Assembly: GCF_001552735.1 (NCBI RefSeq)
Contig: NZ_BCRT01000021.1
Coordinates: forward strand, 372,001 to 436,000
Length of the DNA stretch: 64,000 nt
Origin: Sanguibacter suarezii NBRC 16159
GTDB lineage: Bacteria; Actinomycetota; Actinomycetes; Actinomycetales; Cellulomonadaceae
Direction: 5' to 3'
The position numbers were made by a program, and so were the translations under genes. Below the pieces are notes generated by a model, which did not search any database, had not been told where the DNA came from, and worked only from the letters and a program-made list of their open reading frames with translations. Numbering within the stretch: the first letter of the stretch is position 1; the number at the start of each line of letters is the position of its first letter. Shown here piece by piece: positions 45,408 to 53,972 of the stretch.

Positions 45408-45997
45408 GGCTCCACCACCAGACTCGTCAGGTACTCCGCCATCATCTGAACCTGCTCGTGCGCGGCGGCGTCGTCGCGGTCGACGACCCAGCCCATCGAC
45501 ACGCCGTCCAGGAAGGTCGAGGTGTACCGGGCGATCTGGTCCATCGGACGGGCCCAGGTGATGCCCTGGACCTCGGCGAAGGTGGTCAGCAGGGTCGTGG
45601 CGAAGGCGCGGGCCTTGGCGTACTGGTCGGTGGCGAGGGACCGCAGCGCGGTCCGGCGCAGCGCGACGAGCACCAGCTCGTAGCTGACCAGCTGGTGGTC
45701 ACGGCGGGCGGACAACGCCTCCCACACCTGCTCGGCGATGACGCCGAGGACCTCGTTGACGGGGCCCTGCGCGCCCAGGCTCAGCGTCTCCGAGGTGATG
45801 TTCTTGGTGGTCACAGCCACGCTCAGGGCTCGGAGCAGGTCCGCCTGGTCCTCGAAGGTCTGTTGCGCGCTGTCCCAGGAGATCCCTGCCCCGTGCGCGG
45901 CGGCGCGCAGGTTCACGTGCTCGACACCCTGGTCGGCTGCGATCTGCAGGGCAGCGTCGACGATCCGGTCGCGCCGTTCTTCGAGCGTCCATCCCAT
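45404..45997 (-). CDS. TetR-family transcriptional regulator
   Basis: A 197-residue protein. The N-terminal helix-turn-helix (about 10-55) reads RRDRIVDAALQIAADQGVEH, with ISWDSAQQTFED as the recognition region, and the C-terminal ligand domain is all-helical. Its stop codon overlaps the likely CTG start of the racemase gene, so the two form an operon. It is divergent from an FAD-linked oxidase and may regulate both sides. The ligand is unknown. Confidence 0.88.
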   Translation of the reverse strand: MGWTLEERRDRIVDAALQIAADQGVEHVNLRAAAHGAGISWDSAQQTFEDQADLLRALSVAVTTKNITSETLSLGAQGPVNEVLGVIAEQVWEALSARRDHQLVSYELVLVALRRTALRSLATDQYAKARAFATTLLTTFAEVQGITWARPMDQIARYTSTFLDGVSMGWVVDRDDAAAHEQVQMMAEYLTSLVVEP

Positions 45998-46131
45998 GTC
46001 TGTCTCCTCGGTCGCTGTGCACAGCAGTCCCTACGCCCAGTCCATCATGGCGTACCTCGCGCGCCCTGGATACCACGACCCATGATCCGGACCTCCCTCG
46101 CGGGGACCGTCGCATGGTTACAGTTCTGGTC

Positions 46132-47505
46132 ATGACCAGCACCTCGACGTCCCGCGCACCGCAGTGGACCAACTGGGCCCGCACGACGACGTGCACGCCG
46201 TCCCAGATCATCGAGCCGCTCGACGAGGCAGAGGTGCGGTCGGCGGTGCTGGCCGCAGCCGCCCGCAGGGAGCATGTGCGCACGGTCGGTGCGGGCCACT
46301 CCTTCACCCCCGCGGTGACGACGTCGGGGACGCTGCTGCGCCTGGATCACCTGGACCAGCTTGAGCGCCTGGAGCCGCTGCCCGACGGCGGGTCCCTCGT
46401 GACCGTGGGCGCCGGCATCCGGCTCCACGCGCTCAACACGCTGCTCGCCCAGAACGGCCTGGCGATGGTCAACCTGGGCGACATCGACCGCCAGTCTCTG
46501 GCCGGTGCGCTGAGCACCGGGACCCACGGCACCGGCGGCCGGCTCACCGGCCTGACCGCCCTCGTGCACGGGGTACGGGTGCTCACCGCGGACGGGTCCG
46601 TGATCGAGGCCGACGCCCAGACCCACCCGGGGCTCTTCGAGGCGGCCCGGCTGGGCCTGGGCACCGTGGGGGTGCTGCTGGCCGTCACCCTGCGCACCAG
46701 CGCGGCCTACACCCTCACCGCCCAGGAGGAGCCGTGGGCGCTCGACGCCGTCCTGGACGGGCTCACCGGCCCCGGCAACCTCGTCGACACCAACGACCAC
46801 TTCGAGTTCTACTGGTTCCCCCACACCCGTCGCACGCTGACCAAGCGCAACAACCGCGGCCCGGCCCGGACCGCGGCCCAGGGCCTGCTCGACGGCGGCG
46901 CAGGCCTCTCGCCGTGGGCGCGCACCCGCCGCTGGGTGGACGACGAGCTGCTCTCCAACGGCGTCTTCACCCTGACCAGCGAGCTTGGTCACCGCGTCCC
47001 GTCGACCATCCGCCGCGTGAACCAGGTCGCGGCGCGCGCCCTGGCGCCCCGGACCTATACCGCGCCGTCCCACGAGGTCTTCATCACCGCGCGCCGCGTG
47101 CGGTTCCGGGAGATGGAGTACGCGATCCCCCGGGCCGACCTGCCCGAGGTGCTGGGTGAGATCGACCGGTGGATCGAGGCGTCCGGGGAACGGGTGTCCT
47201 TCCCGGTCGAGGTGCGCTTCGCCGCGCCAGACGACGTGTGGCTGTCCACGGCCTACCAGCGCGAGTCCGCCTACATCGCGATCCACCAGTTCGTGCGTAC
47301 TCCCTACGAGCGGTACTTCAGCGGGGTGGAGACCATCCTGCGCCGGGCCGAGGGGCGACCGCACTGGGGCAAGCTGCACACCCTCGGCGCGGCTCAGCTG
47401 CGTGACCTGTACCCGCGCTTCGACGACTTCCAGGCGGTGCGCAGAGCCCACGACCCTGCGGGGCTGTTCAGCAACGCCTACACCCGCCGGGTGTTCGGGG
47501 ACTAG
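46132..47505 (+). CDS. FAD-linked sugar-lactone oxidase (D-arabinono-lactone oxidase type)
   Basis: A 457-residue VAO-family flavoprotein. The FAD-binding domain has VGAGHSFTPAVTTSGT, where the His is the site of covalent flavin in relatives, and LSTGTHGTGGRLTGLTALV. The ALO domain follows, and the C-terminal HWGKLHTL is diagnostic of aldonolactone oxidases. The likely reaction is oxidation of a sugar lactone or alditol. ATG 46132 was chosen; ATG 46114 adds six residues. It is divergent from the TetR gene and overlaps the convergent VOC gene by 4 bp. Confidence 0.88.
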   Translation: MTSTSTSRAPQWTNWARTTTCTPSQIIEPLDEAEVRSAVLAAAARREHVRTVGAGHSFTPAVTTSGTLLRLDHLDQLERLEPLPDGGSLVTVGAGIRLHALNTLLAQNGLAMVNLGDIDRQSLAGALSTGTHGTGGRLTGLTALVHGVRVLTADGSVIEADAQTHPGLFEAARLGLGTVGVLLAVTLRTSAAYTLTAQEEPWALDAVLDGLTGPGNLVDTNDHFEFYWFPHTRRTLTKRNNRGPARTAAQGLLDGGAGLSPWARTRRWVDDELLSNGVFTLTSELGHRVPSTIRRVNQVAARALAPRTYTAPSHEVFITARRVRFREMEYAIPRADLPEVLGEIDRWIEASGERVSFPVEVRFAAPDDVWLSTAYQRESAYIAIHQFVRTPYERYFSGVETILRRAEGRPHWGKLHTLGAAQLRDLYPRFDDFQAVRRAHDPAGLFSNAYTRRVFGD

Positions 47506-47972
47506 CCGCGCGCGGCTGCTTCCAGGGTGGCCATGTCGATCTTGACCATGGGCATGAGCGCCTGCATCACCCGCTGGGCAGTGGCCGGGTCGGGATCGGT
47601 CATGAGACGCCCCAGCGACTCCGGGACGATCTGCCAGGAGACCCCGAACCTGTCCGTCAGCCAGCCGCACTGGCTCGGTGCGCCGCCCGAGGTGAGGGCG
47701 TCCCAGAGGTGGTCGATCTCGTCCTGGTCCGTGGCGCGCACCGACAGGGAGATCGCCTCGGTGAAGGGGAAGTCCTCACCGCCGTTGATCGCCTGCATCG
47801 GGGTGCCGTCCAGGAGGAAGTCGATGGACAGGACCGTCCCCGCGGGCAGCGGGGCACCCTCGCCGTACCGAGAGACGGCCGTGATCGAGGAGTTCTTGAA
47901 GATCGAGACGTAGTACTCCACTGCTGTCTCTGCCTGGTCTGCGAACCACAGGCAGGGCATGATCGCGTTCAT
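47502..47972 (-). CDS. VOC-superfamily (PhnB-like) protein
   Basis: A 156-residue protein with paired beta-alpha-beta-beta-beta modules: NAIMPCLWFADQAETAVEYY at the start and QCGWLTDRFGVSWQIVPESL in the second half. It resembles the PhnB/3-demethylubiquinone-methyltransferase-like family, whose biochemical role is mostly unknown. ATG 47972 was chosen over GTG 47984 because GGAGG lies 5 bases upstream of it. It is the last gene of the four-gene module between cysS and ispDF and overlaps the oxidase tail by 4 bp. Confidence 0.87.
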   Translation of the reverse strand: MNAIMPCLWFADQAETAVEYYVSIFKNSSITAVSRYGEGAPLPAGTVLSIDFLLDGTPMQAINGGEDFPFTEAISLSVRATDQDEIDHLWDALTSGGAPSQCGWLTDRFGVSWQIVPESLGRLMTDPDPATAQRVMQALMPMVKIDMATLEAAARG

Positions 47973-48117
47973 GATGGCCTCCACGGAGTGCGTCGTCGGA
48001 CTGCTGGCTTTTCAGCCTATGCCTGGCGCCAGCACCACGGGAGGTCGGTCTGTGGTGGTGGCTGCGACGACGCCGGTGAGGGGCCGCTCAGAGGCCGGGG
48101 AGATGCCGCAGAGCGCG

Positions 48118-49383
48118 TCAGCCGACGACGAGCGCGGTCGCGATCGCCGCGACCCCTTCGCTGCGGCCGGTCAGGCCCAGCCCGTCCGTCGTGGTGGCGG
48201 TCACCGTGACCGGTGCGCCCGCGGCGGCGGTGAGGACGGCCTCGGCCTCGGCGCGGCGCGCCCCCAGGCGCGGGCGGTTGCCCACCAGCTGCACGGCGAC
48301 GTTGCCGATCTGGAAGCCGGCTGCCCGAGCGCGCGCGGCGGCCTCTGCCAGGAGGCTGGCTCCGCTCGCCCCGGCCCACTCCGGTGCGCTCGTGCCGAAG
48401 TTCGAGCCGAGGTCGCCCAGGCCGGTCGCGGAGAAGATGGCGTCCGCCGCGGCGTGCGCGACGACGTCGGCGTCGGAGTGGCCGGCCAGGCCGTTCTCGC
48501 CGGGCCAGTGCAGCCCGGCCATCCACAGCTCCCGGCCCAGGGCGGGGTCGGCGAAGGCGTGGACGTCGGTGCCGATCCCGACCCGAGGCAGTCCGGCGGG
48601 CTGGGTCGTGGGCGCGGGGTCCATCGGGTCTCCCTCGGTGAGGACCAGGACCTCGGCGACGGCCAGGTCCTGCTCCGTGGTGATCTTCAGGGCGCGGGGG
48701 TCGCCGTCGACGATCCACACCGCCTCTCCCAGCGCCTCCACCAGGGCCGAGTCGTCGGTCGCGGCGGTGGACTCCACGCCGGCGCGTGCTGCGCCCGCCG
48801 CGTGCGCGCGCAGCAGCAGGTCCCAGGCGAAGCCCTGGGGTGTCTGCACGGCCCGCAGCGCGGCCCGGTCGACGGTGCCGGCCACCCGCACCGCGCCGGA
48901 GGCGTCAGGGGCGTCAGCGTCGTCGTCGACCTGCTTGATGGTGTCTGTGACGGCCAGGCCGGGCACCACGGCACGGTGACCAGCGCGGACGGCATCGATG
49001 ATGCGCCGCATGAGGGCGGGCGGGGCGAGGGGGCGCGCGGCGTCGTGCACGAGGACGACGTCGTAGACGTCGCCCGGCTCGCGGGAGCTCTCGAGAGCGG
49101 CCAGACCGGCCGACACGGAGGCCTGACGGCTCGCGCCGCCCGCCACGACCTGCCACGGGACGGTCAGACCCGGTTCGGCTGCCAGCGCCGCGCGGAACTG
49201 CGCCAGGTGCTCGGCGGGTGCGGTGACGACCAGCGCGCCGATCTCGCCGGTCGCGCACAGGCGGCTGGCGGCGTGCCCCACGAGGGAACGCCCCGCCAGC
49301 TCTGCGAGTGCCTTGGGATAGCCGAGGCCCAGCCTGCTCCCGGATCCGGCCGCCGTCAGGACGGCGACCGCTCCGGAGGTCAT
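48118..49383 (-). CDS. ispDF: Bifunctional IspD-IspF (MEP isoprenoid pathway)
   Basis: A 421-residue fusion. Residues 1-235 are 2-C-methylerythritol 4-phosphate cytidylyltransferase ([32 protein letters not shown]). After a short Pro/Thr linker, residues about 262-421 are 2-C-methylerythritol 2,4-cyclodiphosphate synthase, with the zinc pair in GIGTDVHAF and [13 protein letters not shown]. It therefore catalyses steps 3 and 5 of the pathway. ATG 49383 is the IspD start. carD lies 25 bp upstream on the same strand, the order seen in mycobacteria, where ispD and ispF are separate genes. Confidence 0.95.
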   Translation of the reverse strand: MTSGAVAVLTAAGSGSRLGLGYPKALAELAGRSLVGHAASRLCATGEIGALVVTAPAEHLAQFRAALAAEPGLTVPWQVVAGGASRQASVSAGLAALESSREPGDVYDVVLVHDAARPLAPPALMRRIIDAVRAGHRAVVPGLAVTDTIKQVDDDADAPDASGAVRVAGTVDRAALRAVQTPQGFAWDLLLRAHAAGAARAGVESTAATDDSALVEALGEAVWIVDGDPRALKITTEQDLAVAEVLVLTEGDPMDPAPTTQPAGLPRVGIGTDVHAFADPALGRELWMAGLHWPGENGLAGHSDADVVAHAAADAIFSATGLGDLGSNFGTSAPEWAGASGASLLAEAAARARAAGFQIGNVAVQLVGNRPRLGARRAEAEAVLTAAAGAPVTVTATTTDGLGLTGRSEGVAAIATALVVG

Positions 49384-49408
49384 CGGCAGGCCTCGCTCAG
49401 GTGCGGCG

Positions 49409-49891
49409 TCAGGACGCCAGGACCTCGTCGAGGATGGCTTCGGCCTTCTCTTCTTCTGTGTGCTCGGCGAGCGCGAGCTCGGAGACCAGAATCTGACGGG
49501 CGCGAGCGAGCATCCGCTTCTCACCAGCCGAGAGTCCTCGGTCCGCGTCACGGCGCGAGAGGTCGCGGACGACCTCGGCCACCTTGATCACGTCGCCCGA
49601 GGCGATCTTCTCGACATTGGCCTTGTACCGGCGCGACCAGTTGGTCGGCTCTTCCGTGTACGGGGCGCGCAGCACCTCGAACACGCGGTCGAGGCCTTCC
49701 TGCCCGACCACATCACGAACACCGACGAGGTCGATGTTCTCCGCCGGGACCTCGATGGTCAGATCTCCCTGAGTAACCTTGAGCTTCAGGTAGATCTTGT
49801 CCTCACCGCGGACGGTGCGGGTCTTGATCTCTTCGATCAGAGCGGCACCATGGTGCGGGTAGACAACGGTCTCCCCAACTGTGAACGTCAT
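49409..49891 (-). CDS. carD: CarD-family RNA-polymerase-binding regulator
   Basis: A 160-residue protein. The N-terminal Tudor-like RNA-polymerase-interacting domain (about 1-65, [20 protein letters not shown]) is followed by a helical DNA-binding domain containing [13 protein letters not shown], with the Trp that stabilises the transcription bubble edge. CarD activates stable-RNA promoters. ATG 49891 has AAAGGGG upstream, and a -10-like TAAGAT lies about 30 bp upstream. The next gene is ispDF on the same strand. Confidence 0.95.
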   Translation of the reverse strand: MTFTVGETVVYPHHGAALIEEIKTRTVRGEDKIYLKLKVTQGDLTIEVPAENIDLVGVRDVVGQEGLDRVFEVLRAPYTEEPTNWSRRYKANVEKIASGDVIKVAEVVRDLSRRDADRGLSAGEKRMLARARQILVSELALAEHTEEEKAEAILDEVLAS

Positions 49892-50294
49892 CTGTGGATG
49901 TCCCCTTTCGCGGAAACCCATCTTACCACGTCAGATCGTTGAAATTCCGCGCCCGCCGCGCGGTCTTGGGCGTCCGGGCCGATGCGCGGGCGGCCGCACG
50001 GCCTGCATGTCTGCACGCGGGGACGGGCGCGCGGGCCTCGGCGTCGGGCGCAGATGTGGCGTGAGCCATACCTGTCAGGCTTCGCTGAGCGGCGTCTCAC
50101 GCACTAGGCTTGCGCCATACGGCCTGGTCCCTGCACGCCTTGCGCGCATCGATGACGAGCGCGAACTCCCGTGCCGCGCGCACCGCCCTCGAGCGGGAGG
50201 ATCAGCGCAGCGCACCACCGGACGACTCGGCCGTACGACAAGGGAACAAGCCAAGGAACCCATGCGGGTCCGCAGAGTGTCAACAGGAGTTCGA
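49892..50294. other. 403-bp divergent region between carD and a lipoprotein gene
   Basis: No gene was supported here. For carD, minus-strand TAAGAT (49925-49920) is a likely -10. On the plus strand TAGGCT near 50105 is a weak -10 candidate, which would give the lipoprotein gene a leader of about 180 nt. The leader has no recognised riboswitch. Confidence 0.5.
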
Positions 50295-50768
50295 GTGATT
50301 CAGCTGAAGAAGTCCCGAGCGGCACTGGTCGTCGGCGTGGTCGGTCTTGGTCTGGGCCTGTCCGCCTGCTCACCCACGATGACCAACCAGACCTACGCCG
50401 CCTCTGACGGCATCCGCGCCACGCTCGGCGACTTCACCTTCGAGAACCTCTCGATCGTGACGCTGGCGCAGGGCGACCCGGGCCAGCTGCTCGGGGCCGC
50501 GACGAACAACTCCTCCAACGCCGGCAGTGTGACGCTGACCTCCGCGGACGGCGAGATCGTCATCCCGGTCCCGCTCAAGGCCAACTCGACCGTCAACTTC
50601 TTCACCGACGGCAAGGAGCTCGGGCTCGTCTCCGAGGTCCCCGCCCCTCCGGGCGCAACCATCGAGTTCACCGTCTCCGACCTCGACGGACAGTCCACGA
50701 CCGTCTACGTGCCGGTCCTGGACGGCAACTGGCCCGAGTACGCCGACGCGGTCCCCTCCGCGGGCTGA
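50295..50768 (+). CDS. Putative lipoprotein, unknown function
   Basis: A 157-residue protein. Lys-rich residues precede a hydrophobic stretch ending at the lipobox LSAC, so it should be lipid-anchored outside the membrane. The mature part looks like a beta-sandwich (RATLGDFTFENLSIV, SVTLTSADGEIVIPVPLKAN, ATIEFTVSDLDG) resembling small copper-chaperone-like or immunoglobulin-like lipoproteins. No metal-ligand cluster is visible. GTG 50295 has CAGGAG upstream. The gene is alone, convergent with pstB, and followed by a strong hairpin. Confidence 0.8.
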   Translation: MIQLKKSRAALVVGVVGLGLGLSACSPTMTNQTYAASDGIRATLGDFTFENLSIVTLAQGDPGQLLGAATNNSSNAGSVTLTSADGEIVIPVPLKANSTVNFFTDGKELGLVSEVPAPPGATIEFTVSDLDGQSTTVYVPVLDGNWPEYADAVPSAG

Positions 50769-50790
50769 CCCGCGGCCTTACCGCAACGCC

Positions 50791-50828
50791 CGACGGCGCC
50801 GGCTCCCTCCAGGGAGTCGGCGCCGTCG
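50791..50828. terminator. Bidirectional hairpin between lipoprotein gene and pstB
   Basis: An 18-bp stem (50791-50808 with 50811-50828) with one G-T wobble and a 2-nt loop between convergent genes. Confidence 0.82.
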
Positions 50829-50880
50829 TGGTCTGGCGTCGGTGCGGGAACGGTCTGCGCCGGAGTCCCGGCGCCGCAGG

Positions 50881-51660
50881 TCACCCGAAGCGGCCGGAGA
50901 TGTAGTCCTCGGTGGCCTTCTGCGACGGGGAGGAGAACATCGTGGAGGTGTCGTCCATCTCGATGAGCTTGCCCGGCTTGCCGGTCCCGGCGATGTTGAA
51001 GAACGCCGTCCGGTCGCTCACCCGGGCGGCCTGCTGCATGTTGTGGGTGACCACGACGATCGTGTAGTCGTTCTTGAGCTCGGACATGAGGTCCTCGATC
51101 GCCAGGGTGGAGATCGGGTCCAGAGCCGAGCACGGCTCGTCCATGAGCAGCACGTCGGGGCGCACAGCGATGGCGCGAGCGATGCACAGGCGCTGCTGCT
51201 GCCCGCCGGAGAGCGAGGACCCGGGACGCCCGAGACGGTCCTTGACCTCGTTCCACAGGTTCGCTGCTTGCAGCGAGGACTCCACCAGGTCGTTCGCGTC
51301 AGACTTGGAGATCCGCTTGTTGTTGAGCTTCACCCCGGCGAGCACGTTCTCCGCGATGGACATCGTGGGGAAGGGGTTGGGCCGCTGGAAGACCATGCCC
51401 ACCTGGCGGCGGACCTCGACCGGGTCGACGTCGTCGGCGTAGAGGTTCTGGCCGTCCATGACCGCCTTGCCCTCAACCCGCGCGCCGGGGATGACCTCGT
51501 GCATGCGGTTGAGCGTGCGCAGGAAGGTGGACTTGCCGCACCCGGACGGGCCGATGAGCGCGGTCACCGACCGCGCCTCGATGGTCATGGAGACGTCCTC
51601 CACGGCGAGGAAGTCGCCGTAGTAGACGAAGAGGTCGTTGACCTCGATGCGCTTGGACAT
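50881..51660 (-). CDS. pstB: Phosphate ABC transporter ATP-binding protein
   Basis: A 259-residue ATPase of the high-affinity phosphate importer. It has Walker [18 protein letters not shown], the signature [16 protein letters not shown], Walker [14 protein letters not shown] and the H-loop [10 protein letters not shown]. Its ending ([14 protein letters not shown]) is typical of PstB. It is the last gene of pstSCAB, separated from pstA by 93 bp that carry a 14-bp tandem repeat. Confidence 0.97.
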   Translation of the reverse strand: MSKRIEVNDLFVYYGDFLAVEDVSMTIEARSVTALIGPSGCGKSTFLRTLNRMHEVIPGARVEGKAVMDGQNLYADDVDPVEVRRQVGMVFQRPNPFPTMSIAENVLAGVKLNNKRISKSDANDLVESSLQAANLWNEVKDRLGRPGSSLSGGQQQRLCIARAIAVRPDVLLMDEPCSALDPISTLAIEDLMSELKNDYTIVVVTHNMQQAARVSDRTAFFNIAGTGKPGKLIEMDDTSTMFSSPSQKATEDYISGRFG

Positions 51661-51695
51661 GTGGAGCCTTTCTTTCGCCGCCCCCAGTCTGACTG

Positions 51696-51735
51696 GTTCG
51701 ACGGTGTCTGTTCGACGGTGTCTGTTCGACGGTGC
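51696..51735. repeat. 14-bp tandem repeat between pstA and pstB
   Basis: GTTCGACGGTGTCT is repeated at 51696 and 51710, with a third partial unit from 51724. It lies in the untranslated gap inside the pst operon. Copy-number change would alter the pstA-pstB spacing. Confidence 0.85.
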
Positions 51736-51753
51736 GTGCAGGGGCGGGCAGGT

Positions 51754-52845
51754 TCAGCGGCTGGCCTTCGGGGAGAAGAACTTGCTGATGAGACGGGCGA
51801 CGACGTTGAGCAGCATGACGATGAGGATGAGGGTGAGCGCCGCGGCCCACGCGCGGTCCACACCCGCCCCGCCCTGGGAGTACTGGTTGTAGGCGTAGAC
51901 GGGCAGCGTGGTCATGCGTCCGTCGAAGAGGTCCCAGTTGACCTTGGTGATGATGCCGACCGTGAGCAGCAGCGGGGCGGTCTCACCGATGACGCGGGCG
52001 ACGGCGAGCATGACACCGGTGACGATCCCGGCGATCGCGGTGCGCAGCACCACCTTGATGATCGTCAGCCACTTGGGCACCCCGAGCGCGTAGGCGGCCT
52101 CGCGCAGCTCGTTGGGGACCAGGCGCAGCATCTCCTCCACGGAGCGGATGACCACCGGGGTCATGAGCACCGACAGCGCGACGGCGCCCATGATGCCCGC
52201 CCGGTAGGCGGGACCGAAGATCAGCGTGAAGAGCGAGAAGGCGAAGAGCCCCGCCACGATCGAGGGGATGCCGGTCATGACGTCGACGAGGAAGGTGATG
52301 CCCTTGGCCATCGGGCCGCGGCCGTACTCGACGAGGTAGATCGCGGTGAGGATGCCGATCGGGACCGAGATGACGGCCGCCGCGGCGGTGACCAGGACGG
52401 TCCCCACGATCGCGTGGTAGACCCCGCCCTCGGTCATGTCACCGAAGACACCGACCATGTTCGTGTTGAGGAAGGTGGGGCCGAAGACCTTCGCACCCTT
52501 GGACACCACGGTCCACAGCAGGGAGATGAGCGGGATGAGCGCGATCCCGAAGGCGAAGGTGACCAGCGTCGTGGCGAGGCGGTCGGTGGCCCACCGGGGA
52601 CCTTCCACGACCCGGGAGACGACCGTGAGCACCACGAGATAGGTGACGGCTGCCAGCGCAACGACCGAGGCGACGGTCGGGGTGGCGGCCACGAGGAGCA
52701 CGAGGAAGGCCACCACGACGGAGCCGCCCGCGACCGCCCACGGCACCCACCGCTGCAGGCGCGTGCGCCCGCTCGTGCCCGACGCCGCACCGCGCCCGGG
52801 GCCGGTGGGCACGGCCGGGGTGGGGGTGAGGGGAAGAGTCGTCAT
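51754..52845 (-). CDS. pstA: Phosphate ABC transporter permease PstA
   Basis: A 363-residue integral membrane protein with about six helices and the permease loop LREAAYALGVPKWLTIIKVV. An N-terminal Pro/Thr/Arg-rich cytoplasmic segment precedes helix 1. ATG 52845 shares a base with the pstC stop codon (TGATG); the upstream in-frame ATG (52887) would lie inside pstC and was rejected. It forms the membrane channel with PstC. A 14-bp tandem repeat separates it from pstB. Confidence 0.95.
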   Translation of the reverse strand: MTTLPLTPTPAVPTGPGRGAASGTSGRTRLQRWVPWAVAGGSVVVAFLVLLVAATPTVASVVALAAVTYLVVLTVVSRVVEGPRWATDRLATTLVTFAFGIALIPLISLLWTVVSKGAKVFGPTFLNTNMVGVFGDMTEGGVYHAIVGTVLVTAAAAVISVPIGILTAIYLVEYGRGPMAKGITFLVDVMTGIPSIVAGLFAFSLFTLIFGPAYRAGIMGAVALSVLMTPVVIRSVEEMLRLVPNELREAAYALGVPKWLTIIKVVLRTAIAGIVTGVMLAVARVIGETAPLLLTVGIITKVNWDLFDGRMTTLPVYAYNQYSQGGAGVDRAWAAALTLILIVMLLNVVARLISKFFSPKASR

Positions 52846-53828
52846 CAGTTGGCTCCTGAGAACTCGCTGCGGCGGGAGATGATCCACCGCGCGAACATGT
52901 TGACTGCGAGGGTGATCACGAAGAGCGCCAGGCCGGTCGCGATGAGCGCGCTCACCGACAGGCCGGAGGCCTCGGGGAACTTGGCGGCGATGTTCGCGGC
53001 GATGGACTGGTGCTGGCCGGGCTTGAGCAGGAAGAAGGAGTACAGGAAGCCGGGCGAGAGGATCATCAGCACGGCCATCGTCTCACCGAGCGCGCGACCC
53101 AGACCGAGCATCGAGGCGCTGATGAGCCCAGAACGGCCGAAGGGCAGCACCGCCATGCGGACCATCTCCCAGCGGGTCGCACCCAGGGCGAGAGCTGCCT
53201 CCTCGTGCAGGCGCGGGGTCTGCAGGAACACCTCACGGGCGACGGCCGTGATGATCGGCAGGATCATCACGCCGAGCACGATCGAGGCGGTGAGGATGTT
53301 CTTGGCCGGCGGCTGGTACCCGGCGAACAGCGGGATGAAGCCGAGCGCGCTGGTCATCCACTCGAAGATCGGGTTGAGGGCGGGCGCGAGCCAGAGGGCG
53401 CCCCAGAGCCCGTAGACCACCGAGGGGATCGCGGCGAGCAGGTCGATGATGTAGCCCAGGCCCTGCGCGAGCCGCCGCGGTGCGTAGTGGGAGATGAACA
53501 GCGCGATGCCCACCGACAGCGGCACCGCGACGAGCAGTGCGATCACCGAGGCGAGCAGGGTGCCGAAGATCAGCGGGCCGACGTAGGCCAGCAGCGAGTC
53601 AGCCCTGAACCAGGAGATCTCCTGCAGCTCGGCGGGCGAGGCGGTCAGCGCCGGCCAGGCGCGCAGGACGAGGAAGCCCGCGACCGCTGCCAGGGTGAGC
53701 AGGATCGTCAGGCCGGCGGCGGCAGACAGCCCGTGGAACAGTCGTCCCACGAGGCCACCCTTGCTGCGCTTCACGGCCGGTTCGTCCTCTGAATTCTGCT
53801 TGGTCTTGGCGGGGCTAAGAACAGCCAC
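52845..53828 (-). CDS. pstC: Phosphate ABC transporter permease PstC
   Basis: A 327-residue integral membrane protein with six main helices and the conserved cytoplasmic loop LHEEAALALGATRWEMVRMA. A charged N-terminus (AKTKQNSEDEPAVKRSK) precedes helix 1. It lies between pstS (upstream, separated by 144 bp containing a strong hairpin) and pstA (translationally coupled). Confidence 0.96.
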   Translation of the reverse strand: MAVLSPAKTKQNSEDEPAVKRSKGGLVGRLFHGLSAAAGLTILLTLAAVAGFLVLRAWPALTASPAELQEISWFRADSLLAYVGPLIFGTLLASVIALLVAVPLSVGIALFISHYAPRRLAQGLGYIIDLLAAIPSVVYGLWGALWLAPALNPIFEWMTSALGFIPLFAGYQPPAKNILTASIVLGVMILPIITAVAREVFLQTPRLHEEAALALGATRWEMVRMAVLPFGRSGLISASMLGLGRALGETMAVLMILSPGFLYSFFLLKPGQHQSIAANIAAKFPEASGLSVSALIATGLALFVITLAVNMFARWIISRRSEFSGAN

Positions 53829-53925
53829 GGGAACTCCGTCAGCTCGGTTAAGTGGAGTGGTGCATGCGGTGCTGGGTGGTGCAGGTGCTTCGGTGGTGCA
53901 AGTACTTCGTGGTGCAAGCGGTGCT

Positions 53926-53959
53926 GGGCCGCAGCCGGGGTCTCCCCCGGCTGCGGCCC
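53926..53959 (-). terminator. Hairpin between pstS and pstC
   Basis: A perfect 15-bp stem (GGGCCGCAGCCGGGG with CCCCGGCTGCGGCCC) and a 4-nt loop, 13 bp past the pstS stop codon. Inside an operon it would lower expression of pstCAB relative to pstS, or protect the pstS mRNA 3' end. Confidence 0.75.
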
Positions 53960-53972
53960 CTGGTCTGCTGTG

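Noticed and set aside
44163-47984. Mobile element as the source of the four genes between cysS and ispDF
   Set aside because: No integrase, transposase, terminal repeats or duplicated target were found.
49892-50294. Riboswitch or small RNA in the carD-lipoprotein gap
   Set aside because: No conserved riboswitch pattern or strong terminator-bounded unit could be recognised by eye.
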